The notes: a model not told the origin generated them from the sequence alone. DNA of 6,875 nt from Candidatus Zixiibacteriota bacterium (GCA_020058315.1 JAGVEK010000268.1:1-6875); one strand, 5' to 3'; positions 1 to 6,331 are shown, counted from the first letter of the stretch. Numbers and translations are program-made.

Positions 1-120
1 ACCTCTGTCGAATGGGACGGCACGGACAACGGCGGCCACAGCGTCCCCTCAGGCCTGTACTTCGCCCGTCTGTCAAGCAGCGCCAGTCAAGTCGTGACCA
101 AGCTCGTTCTAATGAGGTAG
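1..120 (+). CDS. C-terminal end of a secreted/surface protein with FlgD-Ig/T9SS-like sorting tail (partial)
   Basis: Frame 1 is open from the first base to TAG at 118-120 and encodes 39 residues; the gene begins outside the window. The peptide contains WDGTDNGG, then VPSGLYFARL, then a basic, hydrophobic end (VVTKLVLMR). That pattern (WDG-D--G--VPSGxYF-RL, a short turn, then a last beta strand ending in K/R) is typical of the FlgD Ig-like fold and of type A sorting domains found at the C-termini of large exported proteins in FCB-group and allied uncultured bacteria. The tail probably directs secretion or surface attachment; the function of the main body of the protein cannot be seen. It is unrelated to the complex I genes that follow 176 bases later on the same strand. 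No clear terminator follows the stop codon. The fold assignment is from motif recognition, not a search. Confidence 0.75.
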   Translation, partial: TSVEWDGTDNGGHSVPSGLYFARLSSSASQVVTKLVLMR

Positions 121-203
121 CCCGTCCTGAACCACATCCCATAACCCCCTTTCGCCCTTCAGCTTCCTCCCATTCGATTTGACAGTTTCGCCCGATTTCG
201 TGG

Positions 204-232
204 TTGACTGCCTCCAGACCTGTCCCGATACT
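204..232 (+). promoter_or_regulatory. Possible sigma70-type promoter for nuoJKLMN
   Basis: TTGACT at 204-209 (5 of 6 against TTGACA) is followed after 17 bases by GATACT at 227-232 (4 of 6 against TATAAT). Transcription would start near 239, leaving an untranslated leader of about 58 bases before the nuoJ ATG. A perfect TTGACA also lies at 179-184 but has no good -10 at 16-18 bases. This is the only gene-free stretch before nuoJ, so a promoter here would be expected if the nuo genes are not read through from the upstream gene. Prediction by eye only; such matches also occur by chance. Confidence 0.3.
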
Positions 233-243
233 TGCCGCTCCGG

Positions 244-260
244 CCGCGCATGAGGCGCGG
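244..260 (+). other. GC-rich hairpin in the nuoJ leader
   Basis: CCGCGC (244-249) and GCGCGG (255-260) form a perfect 6-bp stem around the loop ATGAG. It is followed by a T-rich stretch (TTCCTTCTTT, 266-275), so it resembles a weak intrinsic terminator. It could end transcription of the upstream gene, act as an attenuator, or be a 5'-stabilising hairpin if the promoter at 204-232 is real. The stem is short and the T tract is interrupted, so its role is uncertain. The remaining spacer (121-203) is pyrimidine-rich with no ORF or further structure that I can support. Confidence 0.3.
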
Positions 261-296
261 GTCGGTTCCTTCTTTGTGAAGAGATTCTCGTAGACG

Positions 297-860
297 ATGG
301 CAGATCAACTCATCTTCTGGGTGGCGGCAATCGTGGCGATCATCGCCGCCGCGCGCGTTATCCTATTGAAGAATCCCATCGTCTCCGTTCTCCATCTGAT
401 CGTGACACTGGTCGCGCTCGCCGTCTTGTTCCTCCAGCTTTCCGCTGAATTCATTGCTGCCTTGCAGATCATCGTGTATGCGGGCGCCATCATGGTTTTG
501 TTCCTGTTCATCGTGATGCTGCTCAACCTGCGAAAAGATGAGTTCGGACGCGATCAACTCCCATGGCTCCGACTCCTCGGCACCCTGGCGGGAGCGGCTT
601 TTCTGGCGGAACTGATCTCCGTGATCGGCGGCGGTCGGGCCCGCGCCGCTGTCCTGCCTCAGGAATTCGGCAGTGTACGCTCGATCGGCAAGGCGCTCTT
701 CGGCGAGTATCTATTCCCATTCGAGCTGACTTCGCTATTGCTGCTCGCGGCTGTGCTCGCCGCCGTGGTCGTCGCGCGTCGCCGATCTCCCAGCGAGCCT
801 GAGAATTTTCAGCCCGCCGCTCCAGTCAACCAGGCGGCCGGGAACGGGGGAGAGGCATGA
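297..860 (+). CDS. nuoJ: NADH-quinone oxidoreductase subunit J
   Basis: NuoJ (ND6 homologue) is an inner-membrane subunit of complex I next to NuoK and NuoA. It helps carry the conformational or electrostatic signal from the quinone site to the proton channels. The protein has 187 residues, within the usual range, with about five membrane helices. The family signature is clear: AEFIAALQ (50-57) with E51, then IVYAGAIMVLF (59-69) in the third helix, the segment that forms the pi-bulge in solved structures. PFELTSLLLLAAVLAA (141-156) with E143 is the usual last helix. Residues 164-187 form a short polar Pro/Ala/Asn tail. An in-frame TAG at 291-293 lies two codons before the ATG, so the start cannot be further upstream. 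The only purine-rich site before it is weak (GAAGAG, 279-284). The 3' end overlaps nuoK by 4 bases. Confidence 0.96.
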   Translation: MADQLIFWVAAIVAIIAAARVILLKNPIVSVLHLIVTLVALAVLFLQLSAEFIAALQIIVYAGAIMVLFLFIVMLLNLRKDEFGRDQLPWLRLLGTLAGAAFLAELISVIGGGRARAAVLPQEFGSVRSIGKALFGEYLFPFELTSLLLLAAVLAAVVVARRRSPSEPENFQPAAPVNQAAGNGGEA

Positions 861-1171
861 CCTTGCTGCCCGTCCCGCTGGGTAACTACATCCTCCTGTC
901 CGGCATCTTGTTCAGCCTGGGCGTGATCGGCGTTCTGACCGCGCGCAACGCGATTATCATTCTGATGAGCGTGGAATTAATGCTCAATGCCGCCAATCTG
1001 CTGCTGGTGGTCTTCGCGCGTGTCCATGGCGACATCGGCGGACAAGTGATGGTGTTCTTTGTGCTGACTGTAGCGGCGGCCGAAGCCGCGGTCGGTCTGG
1101 CGATTCTGGTGGCGGTGTTCCGCCGCAAAGGCTCGGTCGATGTCGACCGTTTGAACATGCTGAAGGGATAA
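857..1171 (+). CDS. nuoK: NADH-quinone oxidoreductase subunit K
   Basis: NuoK (ND4L homologue, related to MrpC) is a three-helix membrane subunit of complex I that supplies glutamates to the central hydrophilic axis. At 104 residues it has the normal family length. Helices lie at about 11-28, 33-53 and 64-87. The two functionally important membrane glutamates are present: E40 in LMSVELMLNAANLLLV and E76 in VAAAEAAVGLAI, matching E36 and E72 of E. coli NuoK. The ATG overlaps the nuoJ stop codon (ATGA, 857-860), which suggests translational coupling; a purine-rich site (GGGGGAGAGG, 846-855) inside the nuoJ end serves as the ribosome binding site. The stop codon is TAA at 1169-1171. Unlike the other junctions, a 72-base spacer with repeat-like sequence separates it from nuoL. 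Confidence 0.97.
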   Translation: MTLLPVPLGNYILLSGILFSLGVIGVLTARNAIIILMSVELMLNAANLLLVVFARVHGDIGGQVMVFFVLTVAAAEAAVGLAILVAVFRRKGSVDVDRLNMLKG

Positions 1172-1181
1172 ATGAATAGCG

Positions 1182-1226
1182 TTGTCATTCCGAGGAGTAA
1201 GAAACTCGCCACTGTCAGGATGACAG
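1182..1226. repeat. Repeat-like inverted element in the nuoK-nuoL spacer
   Basis: The spacer carries TTGTCATTCCGAGGAG (1182-1197) and ends with GGATGACAG (1218-1226). TGTCAT (1183-1188) pairs with ATGACA (1220-1225), and CC (1190-1191) with GG (1218-1219), leaving one bulged T. Inside are CGAG (1191-1194) and CTCG (1205-1208). A second, mutually exclusive hairpin is CTGTCA (1212-1217), loop GGA, TGACAG (1221-1226). The left end resembles the dispersed element beginning TGTCATTCCGAG that I recall from many bacterial genomes and which ends in its complement GGAATGACA; this looks like a short, decayed or partly deleted copy. It lies inside an operon, so it is transcribed. Membership in a dispersed family is from memory and cannot be proved with one copy. 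Confidence 0.5.
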
Positions 1227-1243
1227 CCGGCTAAACAGACCCG

Positions 1244-3178
1244 ATGCTTCCCCTCCTCTGGACCATACCCCTCTGGCCGCTTTTGGGCTTCCTGCTCAAT
1301 GGCTTCTTCGGGCGCCGCTGGGGGAAGAAGACATCCGGACTGATCGGGTGCGCGACCATCCTCGTCTCGTTCCTGATGTCGGTCGGGGCACTTGCCTCTC
1401 TGCTGTCGCTCCCCGAGCGGAGATATCTGGTTGCGCCGTTTGACTGGATCGTCGTCGGCAACTTCCATGTGCCGTTCGGATTCATGCTCGATCCGCTCTC
1501 GGCGGTGATGATCCTGGTGGTCTCTGGCGTTGGCTTTCTGATCCACGTGTATTCCGTCGGGTACATGAGCCATGACCCCGACCAGCCGCGCTACTTCTCG
1601 TTCCTGAACTTGTTCGTCTTTTTCATGCTGGTTCTGGTGCTGGCCGACAACTTCCTGGTCATGTACATCGGCTGGGAAGGCGTGGGTCTGTGCTCGTACC
1701 TCTTGATCGGATTCTGGTTCCGGCGTCCCTCCGCGGCGCGCGCCGGGATGAAAGCATTCATCGTCAATCGCATCGGTGATCTTGGATTCTCGCTGGCGAT
1801 ATTCCTGATCTTCTGGAACTTCGGCACTCTGTCGTTTATCGAGGTGTTCGAACGCGCTCCGGCGGTTGCCGCTGTGTCCGGTGGCCTGATCACAGCCATC
1901 GGACTCCTTCTCTTCATGGGTGCCACCGGCAAGTCGGCGCAGATACCTCTATATGTGTGGCTTCCCGATGCCATGGAAGGCCCGACCCCGGTCTCCGCGT
2001 TGATCCATGCCGCCACCATGGTCACCGCCGGTGTCTACATGGTCGCACGCTGCTCGACTTTGTTCGCCTTGGCACCAGTCACACTCGCCGTAGTGGCGAT
2101 CATCGGCGCCGCCACCGCGCTGTTTGCCGCAAGCATGGCGCTGGTCCAGAACGACATCAAGAAAGTTCTCGCCTACTCGACTATCAGTCAGTTGGGATAC
2201 ATGTTCCTGGCGCTTGGTGTCGGTGCCTTCGCCGCAGGCATCTTCCATCTGATGACACACGCCTTTTTCAAGGCGCTCCTATTCCTGGGTGCAGGCAGTG
2301 TTATCCATGCCCTCTCCGATGAGCAGGACCTGCGCAAGATGGGCGGACTGAAGACGGCAATGCCCATCACCTACTGGACCTTCCTGATCGCCGCGCTCGC
2401 GATTGCCGGCGTCCCGCCCCTGGCCGGATTCGTATCGAAGGACGAAATCCTCTGGCAGTCGTTCTCGTCGCCAATCGGTCATTGGCTCTTGTGGCTGGTC
2501 GGGACAATCACCGCCGCACTGACCGCGTTCTATATGTTCCGTCTGGTCTTCCTCGCGTTCCACGGCCAGTCCCGGTACCCCTCGACCGTCCACCCACATG
2601 AGTCACCCGGATCGATGGCCAAGCCGCTCATTGCGCTCGGCGTCCTCTCCGTGATTGGTGGTTGGATTGGCTGGCCCAAAGTCCTCGGCGGCGGTTCATG
2701 GTTCGAGCATTTCCTCGCGCCCGTCTTCGAAGGCGCCGAAGCACGCCTGCCCGCGCGCGAAGCGACCCATTCTCTCGGACTGGAATACGGTCTAATCGCC
2801 GTCTCGATTGCCGTAGGGCTTCTCGGGATCGGCTGGGCGTACCAATGGTATGTGAAATCACCCGAGCGCCCCGAACATCTCCGAACTCGCTTTGCCGGTC
2901 TCTACAATTTGCTTTTGAACAAATACTGGGTTGACGAGATCTACGACGCCATCATCGTCCGCCCGTTGGTCGGCAGTGCGCGCTTCCTTTATCGGCGCTT
3001 TGACCTCGCGGTCGTCGATGGCACCGCCAATGGCATCGCCAAGCTCGCGCAAACGCTGGCCGCCACTGGCGTTCGAACGTCCACCGGACGTTTCCGTCTC
3101 GGCGCTGTGACATTTGCGTTCGGATGCGTGGTCGCCTTGGGCTGGGTGGTATACACTTTTTTGAGAGTGTCAGGCTGA
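1244..3178 (+). CDS. nuoL: NADH-quinone oxidoreductase subunit L
   Basis: NuoL (ND5 homologue) is the distal antiporter-like proton channel of complex I. The 644 residues fit the family. The N-terminal antiporter domain spans about 65-115 and the main proton-conducting domain about 130-420. Key residues are present: E145 in YIGWEGVGLCSYLLIGFW, D179 in NRIGDL, K230 in GKSAQIPLYVWLPDAMEGPT, H255 in ALIHAATMVTAG, H335 and H339 in FHLMTHAFFKALLF with K343, and K399/D400 in FVSKDEIL. The C-terminal third holds further helices and a region around NKYWVDEIYDAIIVRP (559-574), consistent with the long lateral helix that clamps NuoM and NuoN, followed by a final anchor helix (about 619-640). An in-frame TAA at 1232-1234 fixes the start at or after the ATG at 1244, and the N-terminus (MLPLLWTIPLWPLLGFLLNG) is typical. 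No Shine-Dalgarno match is seen directly upstream. Confidence 0.97.
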   Translation: MLPLLWTIPLWPLLGFLLNGFFGRRWGKKTSGLIGCATILVSFLMSVGALASLLSLPERRYLVAPFDWIVVGNFHVPFGFMLDPLSAVMILVVSGVGFLIHVYSVGYMSHDPDQPRYFSFLNLFVFFMLVLVLADNFLVMYIGWEGVGLCSYLLIGFWFRRPSAARAGMKAFIVNRIGDLGFSLAIFLIFWNFGTLSFIEVFERAPAVAAVSGGLITAIGLLLFMGATGKSAQIPLYVWLPDAMEGPTPVSALIHAATMVTAGVYMVARCSTLFALAPVTLAVVAIIGAATALFAASMALVQNDIKKVLAYSTISQLGYMFLALGVGAFAAGIFHLMTHAFFKALLFLGAGSVIHALSDEQDLRKMGGLKTAMPITYWTFLIAALAIAGVPPLAGFVSKDEILWQSFSSPIGHWLLWLVGTITAALTAFYMFRLVFLAFHGQSRYPSTVHPHESPGSMAKPLIALGVLSVIGGWIGWPKVLGGGSWFEHFLAPVFEGAEARLPAREATHSLGLEYGLIAVSIAVGLLGIGWAYQWYVKSPERPEHLRTRFAGLYNLLLNKYWVDEIYDAIIVRPLVGSARFLYRRFDLAVVDGTANGIAKLAQTLAATGVRTSTGRFRLGAVTFAFGCVVALGWVVYTFLRVSG

Positions 3179-3182
3179 GCCG

Positions 3183-4799
3183 ATGGGATTGCTGAGCTTC
3201 CTCATATTCTTCCCTGCGCTCATCGGCGTTCTGCTTCTCGTCTGGCCGAATGAACGTCAGCATCAGGTGCGTACCATCGCAACAGCAGCCTCCGCCGTTC
3301 AATTCATCGCCTCGCTCTGGCTGTGGTTCGGCTTCATTCCCGGCAGCGGGTTCCAATTCACCGAAAGCATCGACTGGATCACTCGTTACGGCATCGGATA
3401 TCGTGTCGGCGTCGATGGCATCTCGCTACTGCTCGTCCTGCTTACAACCCTGCTGACCATCATTGCGGTGGTCTCATCGTTCTCCGCGATCCAGACCGGC
3501 CGCAAAGGATACTACGCATCACTCCTGTTCCTGGAAACAGGGGTCATCGGTGCATTTGTGGCCACCGATGTGTTTCTCTTCTATGTTTTCTGGGAAGCGA
3601 TGCTGATTCCAATGTACTTCCTCATCGGCATCTGGGGCGGTGACCGGCGCATCTATGCCACCGTCAAGTTCGTGCTCTACACTATGTTCGGCTCGCTTCT
3701 GATGTTGGTGGCGATCCTCTGGACCTACCAGTACAGCGGCGGTACTTCCGGTGGCACCTTCAATCTGTTTGACTGGTATGGACTCAGTATTCCGGCAACC
3801 GCCCAGCCGTGGCTGTTCGCCGCATTCGCGCTGGCATTCGCCATCAAAGTGCCGATGTTCCCATTCCACACTTGGCTCCCCGATGCGCATGTCGAGGCGC
3901 CCGCCGCTGGTTCGGTGATGCTGGCGGGTGTGCTGTTGAAGCTGGGAACCTACGGTTTCCTACGCTTCGCCGTGCCCTTGTTCCCTCTCGGATTCGAGTA
4001 TTTTGCGGACACACTTTGGGTGCTGGCTGTCGTCGGTATTGTCTATGGTGCAGTCATGACGCTGATCCAAGACGACATCAAGAGTCTGGTTGCCTATTCG
4101 TCGGTGTCGCACCTGGGCTTTGTCATCCTTGGGATGATGGCGCTCAATCTGGTCGGCGCCTCTGGGTCGCTGCTGCAACAGGTCAACCATGGTATCTCGA
4201 CCGGCGCGCTCTTCCTCCTGGTCGGCATGATTTACGAGCGTCGTCACACGCGCAAGATTGCCGACTATGGCGGTATCTTCGCGGTCATGCCGGTCTTCTC
4301 AATCGCCTTCCTGATTGTCGCGCTTTCATCGATTGGCCTGCCCGGCACCAATGGTTTCGTCGGCGAGTTCCTGATCCTCCTTGGTGCCTTCCGCACCCGG
4401 CCGATCCCGGCAACCATCAGCGCGCTGGCGATCATTCTCGCGGCCGGCTACATGCTCTGGCTGGTGCGCCGTGTTTTCTTCGGTCCCATCGTCCACACCG
4501 TCAATGAGACAATTCGCGATCTGTCGCGGCGTGAGCTGGTGACCCTGCTGCCGCTCGTGATTCTCATTTTCTGGATAGGCATCTATCCAAAACCATTCCT
4601 CGATCGGATCGGGCCAGATCTTCAACTGTGGCTGTCACGCGCAAGGCCCCAGGAGATGATCCAGGTCGCCCCCAAGGAAGAGCCCGCACCGGCTGCCGTG
4701 CGCAAGATCCCCCAGCATAGCCCGGATACAACACTCGTTCCGCGCCGCGATGCAGTCCCGGATCATGACGACGTCGCCACGGCAGGAGGAGTGGGATGA
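3183..4799 (+). CDS. nuoM: NADH-quinone oxidoreductase subunit M
   Basis: NuoM (ND4 homologue) is the middle antiporter-like proton channel of complex I. At 538 residues it is somewhat longer than E. coli NuoM (509). The conserved core is complete: GVDGISLLLVLLTTLL (76-91), E138 in FWEAMLIPMYFLIGIWG, K222 in IKVPMFPFHTWLPDAHVEAP, K253 in LLKLGTYG, DDIKSLVAYSSVSHLG (297-312), H336 in VNHGISTGALFL and E395 in GFVGEF. The usual C-terminal GIYPKPFLDRIGP lies at 466-478. After it comes a hydrophilic extension (about 485-538) rich in Pro, Ala and charged residues, with no membrane segment. The gene starts 4 bases after the nuoL stop codon with only a weak purine site before it, so it is probably coupled to nuoL. 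It ends in a 4-base ATGA overlap with nuoN. Confidence 0.97.
   Translation: MGLLSFLIFFPALIGVLLLVWPNERQHQVRTIATAASAVQFIASLWLWFGFIPGSGFQFTESIDWITRYGIGYRVGVDGISLLLVLLTTLLTIIAVVSSFSAIQTGRKGYYASLLFLETGVIGAFVATDVFLFYVFWEAMLIPMYFLIGIWGGDRRIYATVKFVLYTMFGSLLMLVAILWTYQYSGGTSGGTFNLFDWYGLSIPATAQPWLFAAFALAFAIKVPMFPFHTWLPDAHVEAPAAGSVMLAGVLLKLGTYGFLRFAVPLFPLGFEYFADTLWVLAVVGIVYGAVMTLIQDDIKSLVAYSSVSHLGFVILGMMALNLVGASGSLLQQVNHGISTGALFLLVGMIYERRHTRKIADYGGIFAVMPVFSIAFLIVALSSIGLPGTNGFVGEFLILLGAFRTRPIPATISALAIILAAGYMLWLVRRVFFGPIVHTVNETIRDLSRRELVTLLPLVILIFWIGIYPKPFLDRIGPDLQLWLSRARPQEMIQVAPKEEPAPAAVRKIPQHSPDTTLVPRRDAVPDHDDVATAGGVG
4784..4789 (+). promoter_or_regulatory. Strong Shine-Dalgarno site for nuoN inside the nuoM 3' end
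   Basis: A perfect AGGAGG lies 6 bases before the nuoN ATG at 4796. It falls within the last codons of nuoM and supports both the nuoN start and translational coupling across the ATGA overlap. It is the best ribosome binding site in the window; nuoJ, nuoL and nuoM have weaker or no visible sites. Confidence 0.85.
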
Positions 4800-6226
4800 A
4801 CCTCTTCTCCATCGCCCCCGAGATCATTCTCACCGCCGGTGTCTTGTTCCTGATGGCATGGGAGATCGCAACCGGTGGCAGGAAAAACCTGGGTTACCTG
4901 GCCGCACTCGTAATCGTAGCTGCCGGCGTCATGGTCATCACTCAGTATGACCGTGTCGAGGTCGGCTTCTCCGGAATGGTTCTCGCCGATCGTTTCGGTC
5001 ATTTCTTCCGCCTGATTATCTACCTGGCGGGTCTTCTCGCTACGCTGACGGCCGCCAGCGCCTGGCACGGCGAGGCTCGGGGTGTTTTCGGTGCCGAGTT
5101 CTTCAGCCTGCTTCTGGTTTCAATCATCGGGATGGATTTGCTCGTGATCGGTGCCAACCTGATCGTTGTCTTCCTCGGCCTGGAGATCTTATCGCTGCCC
5201 CTCTATGCTATGGCCGCGGGCCGAACCCAGTCCGACGAAGCGGTTGAAGCTGGGGCGAAGTATTTCCTCACCGGAGCCTTTGCATCCGGTTTCTTGCTTT
5301 TCGGAATTGCGCTGGTCTATGGCGCCACCGGTTCGTTCACTTTCGAGGGCATCGGCAACGCGGTCTCGCAGGGAGCGCAATTGGATCCGCTCATGTGGGT
5401 TGGCGGCGTCCTCCTGCTGATTGGCTTCCTCTTCAAAATCGCCGCCGTTCCGTTCCACGCCTGGGCACCCGATGTCTACACTGGTGCCCCGACACCGACC
5501 GTCGCCTTCTTTGCCGCTGCCCCCAAGGCCGCCGCCGTCGGTTTGCTGTTGCGCCTGAGTCTCACCGCGCTGGTCGATCTGCCGATGGAGACTGTCTTCT
5601 GGGCTGTCGCCTGGCTTTCGATGCTCGTCGGGAATCTCTGGGCGCTGCGTCAGCGTGATCTGAAGCGGCTCCTGGCGTATTCCGGCATTGCCCATATCGG
5701 TTACATTCTCGTGGGTGTCTGCGCCAAAGGTTCCGCGGCCGCCGGTGCGGTCGGGTTTTATCTGATGGGATATGCAGCCATGACAGTCGGGGCCTTCGCC
5801 GTCGTCTGCGCCATCGAATCAAAGGACCGGTCCACCACGCTTGACACGGTCGCCGGTCTGGGACGCCGCCGTCCTGCCATCGCCGCCGCGCTGACTCTAT
5901 TTATGTTCGCGCTGACCGGAATCCCGCCGACCGTCGGATTCGCCGGTAAATTCGTGGTATTCTCCGAAGCCCTCAAATCCGGCCATCTCGGTCTGGTCAT
6001 CTGGGCAGTGATGTTCTCCGCCGTGTCGGTTTACTATTATCTGCGGGTCGTCGTTGCCATGTGGATGTGGCCCGCCGATGACAGCATCTCCATCCCGGCC
6101 GGGAAGCGTGGCATCCGCGGATATGCGCTCGTCCTGATTCTGGCCTCGGCGATAACACTCATCTTGGGCGTCTATCCGCAACCATTCCTGAAAATCGCTG
6201 CCGAGTCTCTCTTCTGGCTGCTTTGA
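4796..6226 (+). CDS. nuoN: NADH-quinone oxidoreductase subunit N
   Basis: NuoN (ND2 homologue) is the antiporter-like proton channel nearest NuoK. The 476 residues match the bacterial family. Conserved features in order are E130 in GLEILSLPLYAMA, the loop and helix EAGAKYFLTGAFASGFLLFG (151-170), K214 in FKIAAVPFHAWAPDVYTGAP, K244 in FFAAAPKAAAVG, DLKRLLAYSGIAHIGYIL (288-305), the FYLMGYAAMTVGAF helix (321-334), and K385 in GIPPTVGFAGKF. These are the residues expected for a working channel. The protein ends with GVYPQPFLKIAAESLFWLL and TGA at 6224-6226, a normal end for NuoN. The start overlaps nuoM by 4 bases behind a perfect AGGAGG. An imperfect repeat of its C-terminal coding sequence follows the stop codon in the same frame. 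It is the last nuo gene here and no strong terminator follows. Confidence 0.97.
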   Translation: MNLFSIAPEIILTAGVLFLMAWEIATGGRKNLGYLAALVIVAAGVMVITQYDRVEVGFSGMVLADRFGHFFRLIIYLAGLLATLTAASAWHGEARGVFGAEFFSLLLVSIIGMDLLVIGANLIVVFLGLEILSLPLYAMAAGRTQSDEAVEAGAKYFLTGAFASGFLLFGIALVYGATGSFTFEGIGNAVSQGAQLDPLMWVGGVLLLIGFLFKIAAVPFHAWAPDVYTGAPTPTVAFFAAAPKAAAVGLLLRLSLTALVDLPMETVFWAVAWLSMLVGNLWALRQRDLKRLLAYSGIAHIGYILVGVCAKGSAAAGAVGFYLMGYAAMTVGAFAVVCAIESKDRSTTLDTVAGLGRRRPAIAAALTLFMFALTGIPPTVGFAGKFVVFSEALKSGHLGLVIWAVMFSAVSVYYYLRVVVAMWMWPADDSISIPAGKRGIRGYALVLILASAITLILGVYPQPFLKIAAESLFWLL

Positions 6227-6242
6227 AATCCGACGGGGATTT
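6226..6242 (+). terminator. Weak stem at the nuoN stop codon, possible terminator
   Basis: AAATCC (6226-6231) and GGATTT (6237-6242) pair perfectly around the loop GACGG, so an A-rich left arm and a T-rich right arm flank a small GC core, starting at the last base of the nuoN stop codon. The stem is only 6 bp with two G-C pairs, and the T run is three bases, so termination here would be inefficient at best. It also overlaps the nuoN-tail-like sequence at 6236-6280, which may explain the bases better. Confidence 0.2.
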
Positions 6243-6280
6243 ATCTACAACCCTTCCTGAAGCTCACCTTCGACCCACTC
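6236..6280 (+). pseudogene. In-frame remnant resembling the 3' end of nuoN (or a paralogue)
   Basis: Reading on past the nuoN TGA in the same frame gives GIYLQPFLKLTFDPL. The first ten residues match the NuoN C-terminal motif GVYPQPFLKI (residues 458-467) at 7 of 10 positions, with two of the three differences conservative (V/I and I/L). At the DNA level, 6236-6265 matches 6167-6196 at 22 of 30 bases, offset by exactly 69 bases (23 codons). Similarity fades over 6266-6280 and stops where the palindromic element begins. The equivalent NuoM segment (GIYPKPFLDRI) is also similar but slightly less so at the base level (20 of 30). It has no start codon of its own and is probably not translated. 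It could be a decayed partial duplication of the nuoN end or the tail of a lost antiporter-like subunit gene; the short length leaves room for chance. Confidence 0.45.
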
Positions 6281-6331
6281 GGTGGCCCACCAGAAGCGAG
6301 TCCGCCGAAGGCGGACGACGCGGATGGTGGG
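6281..6331. repeat. Nested palindromic intergenic element
   Basis: The core is a perfect hairpin: GTCCGCC (6300-6306), loop GAA, GGCGGAC (6310-6316). Around it, CCCACCA (6286-6292) pairs with TGGTGGG (6325-6331), separated from the core by GAAGCGA on the left and GACGCGGA on the right. The left edge is itself a palindrome, GGTGG-C-CCACC (6281-6291), offering an alternative fold. No T tract follows, so it is not a standard intrinsic terminator. The architecture resembles REP-like or small MITE-like dispersed palindromes found between genes. It may act as an mRNA 3'-end stabiliser or partial terminator for the nuo transcript, or be a non-autonomous mobile relic. I see only one copy in this window. 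Confidence 0.6.

Noticed and set aside
179..206. Perfect TTGACA at 179-184 as the main nuoJ promoter
   Set aside because: At 16-18 base spacing the -10 position reads as TGGTTG/GGTTGA, with almost no match to TATAAT; the TTGACT at 204 has a better partner.
977..1573. Minus-strand 198-codon frame opposite nuoK and nuoL
   Set aside because: It is rich in His, Asp, Glu, Arg and Gln, as expected from the antisense of hydrophobic membrane-protein codons, and crosses the repeat-like spacer; it is a shadow of the nuo genes.
3809..4507. Plus-strand 232-codon frame inside nuoM
   Set aside because: It is the +2 shadow of strongly conserved nuoM sequence; the peptide is Arg/Cys/His-rich with no recognisable domain.
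6300..6316. Perfect hairpin considered as an intrinsic terminator for the nuo operon
   Set aside because: No T tract follows; the next bases are GACGCGGATGG. A role in RNA stability is still possible, but not a standard rho-independent terminator.
6300..6331. Considered whether the repeated arms mark a CRISPR array or a tRNA
   Set aside because: There is only one palindromic unit with no regularly spaced direct repeats, and no cloverleaf or CCA-type acceptor pattern.
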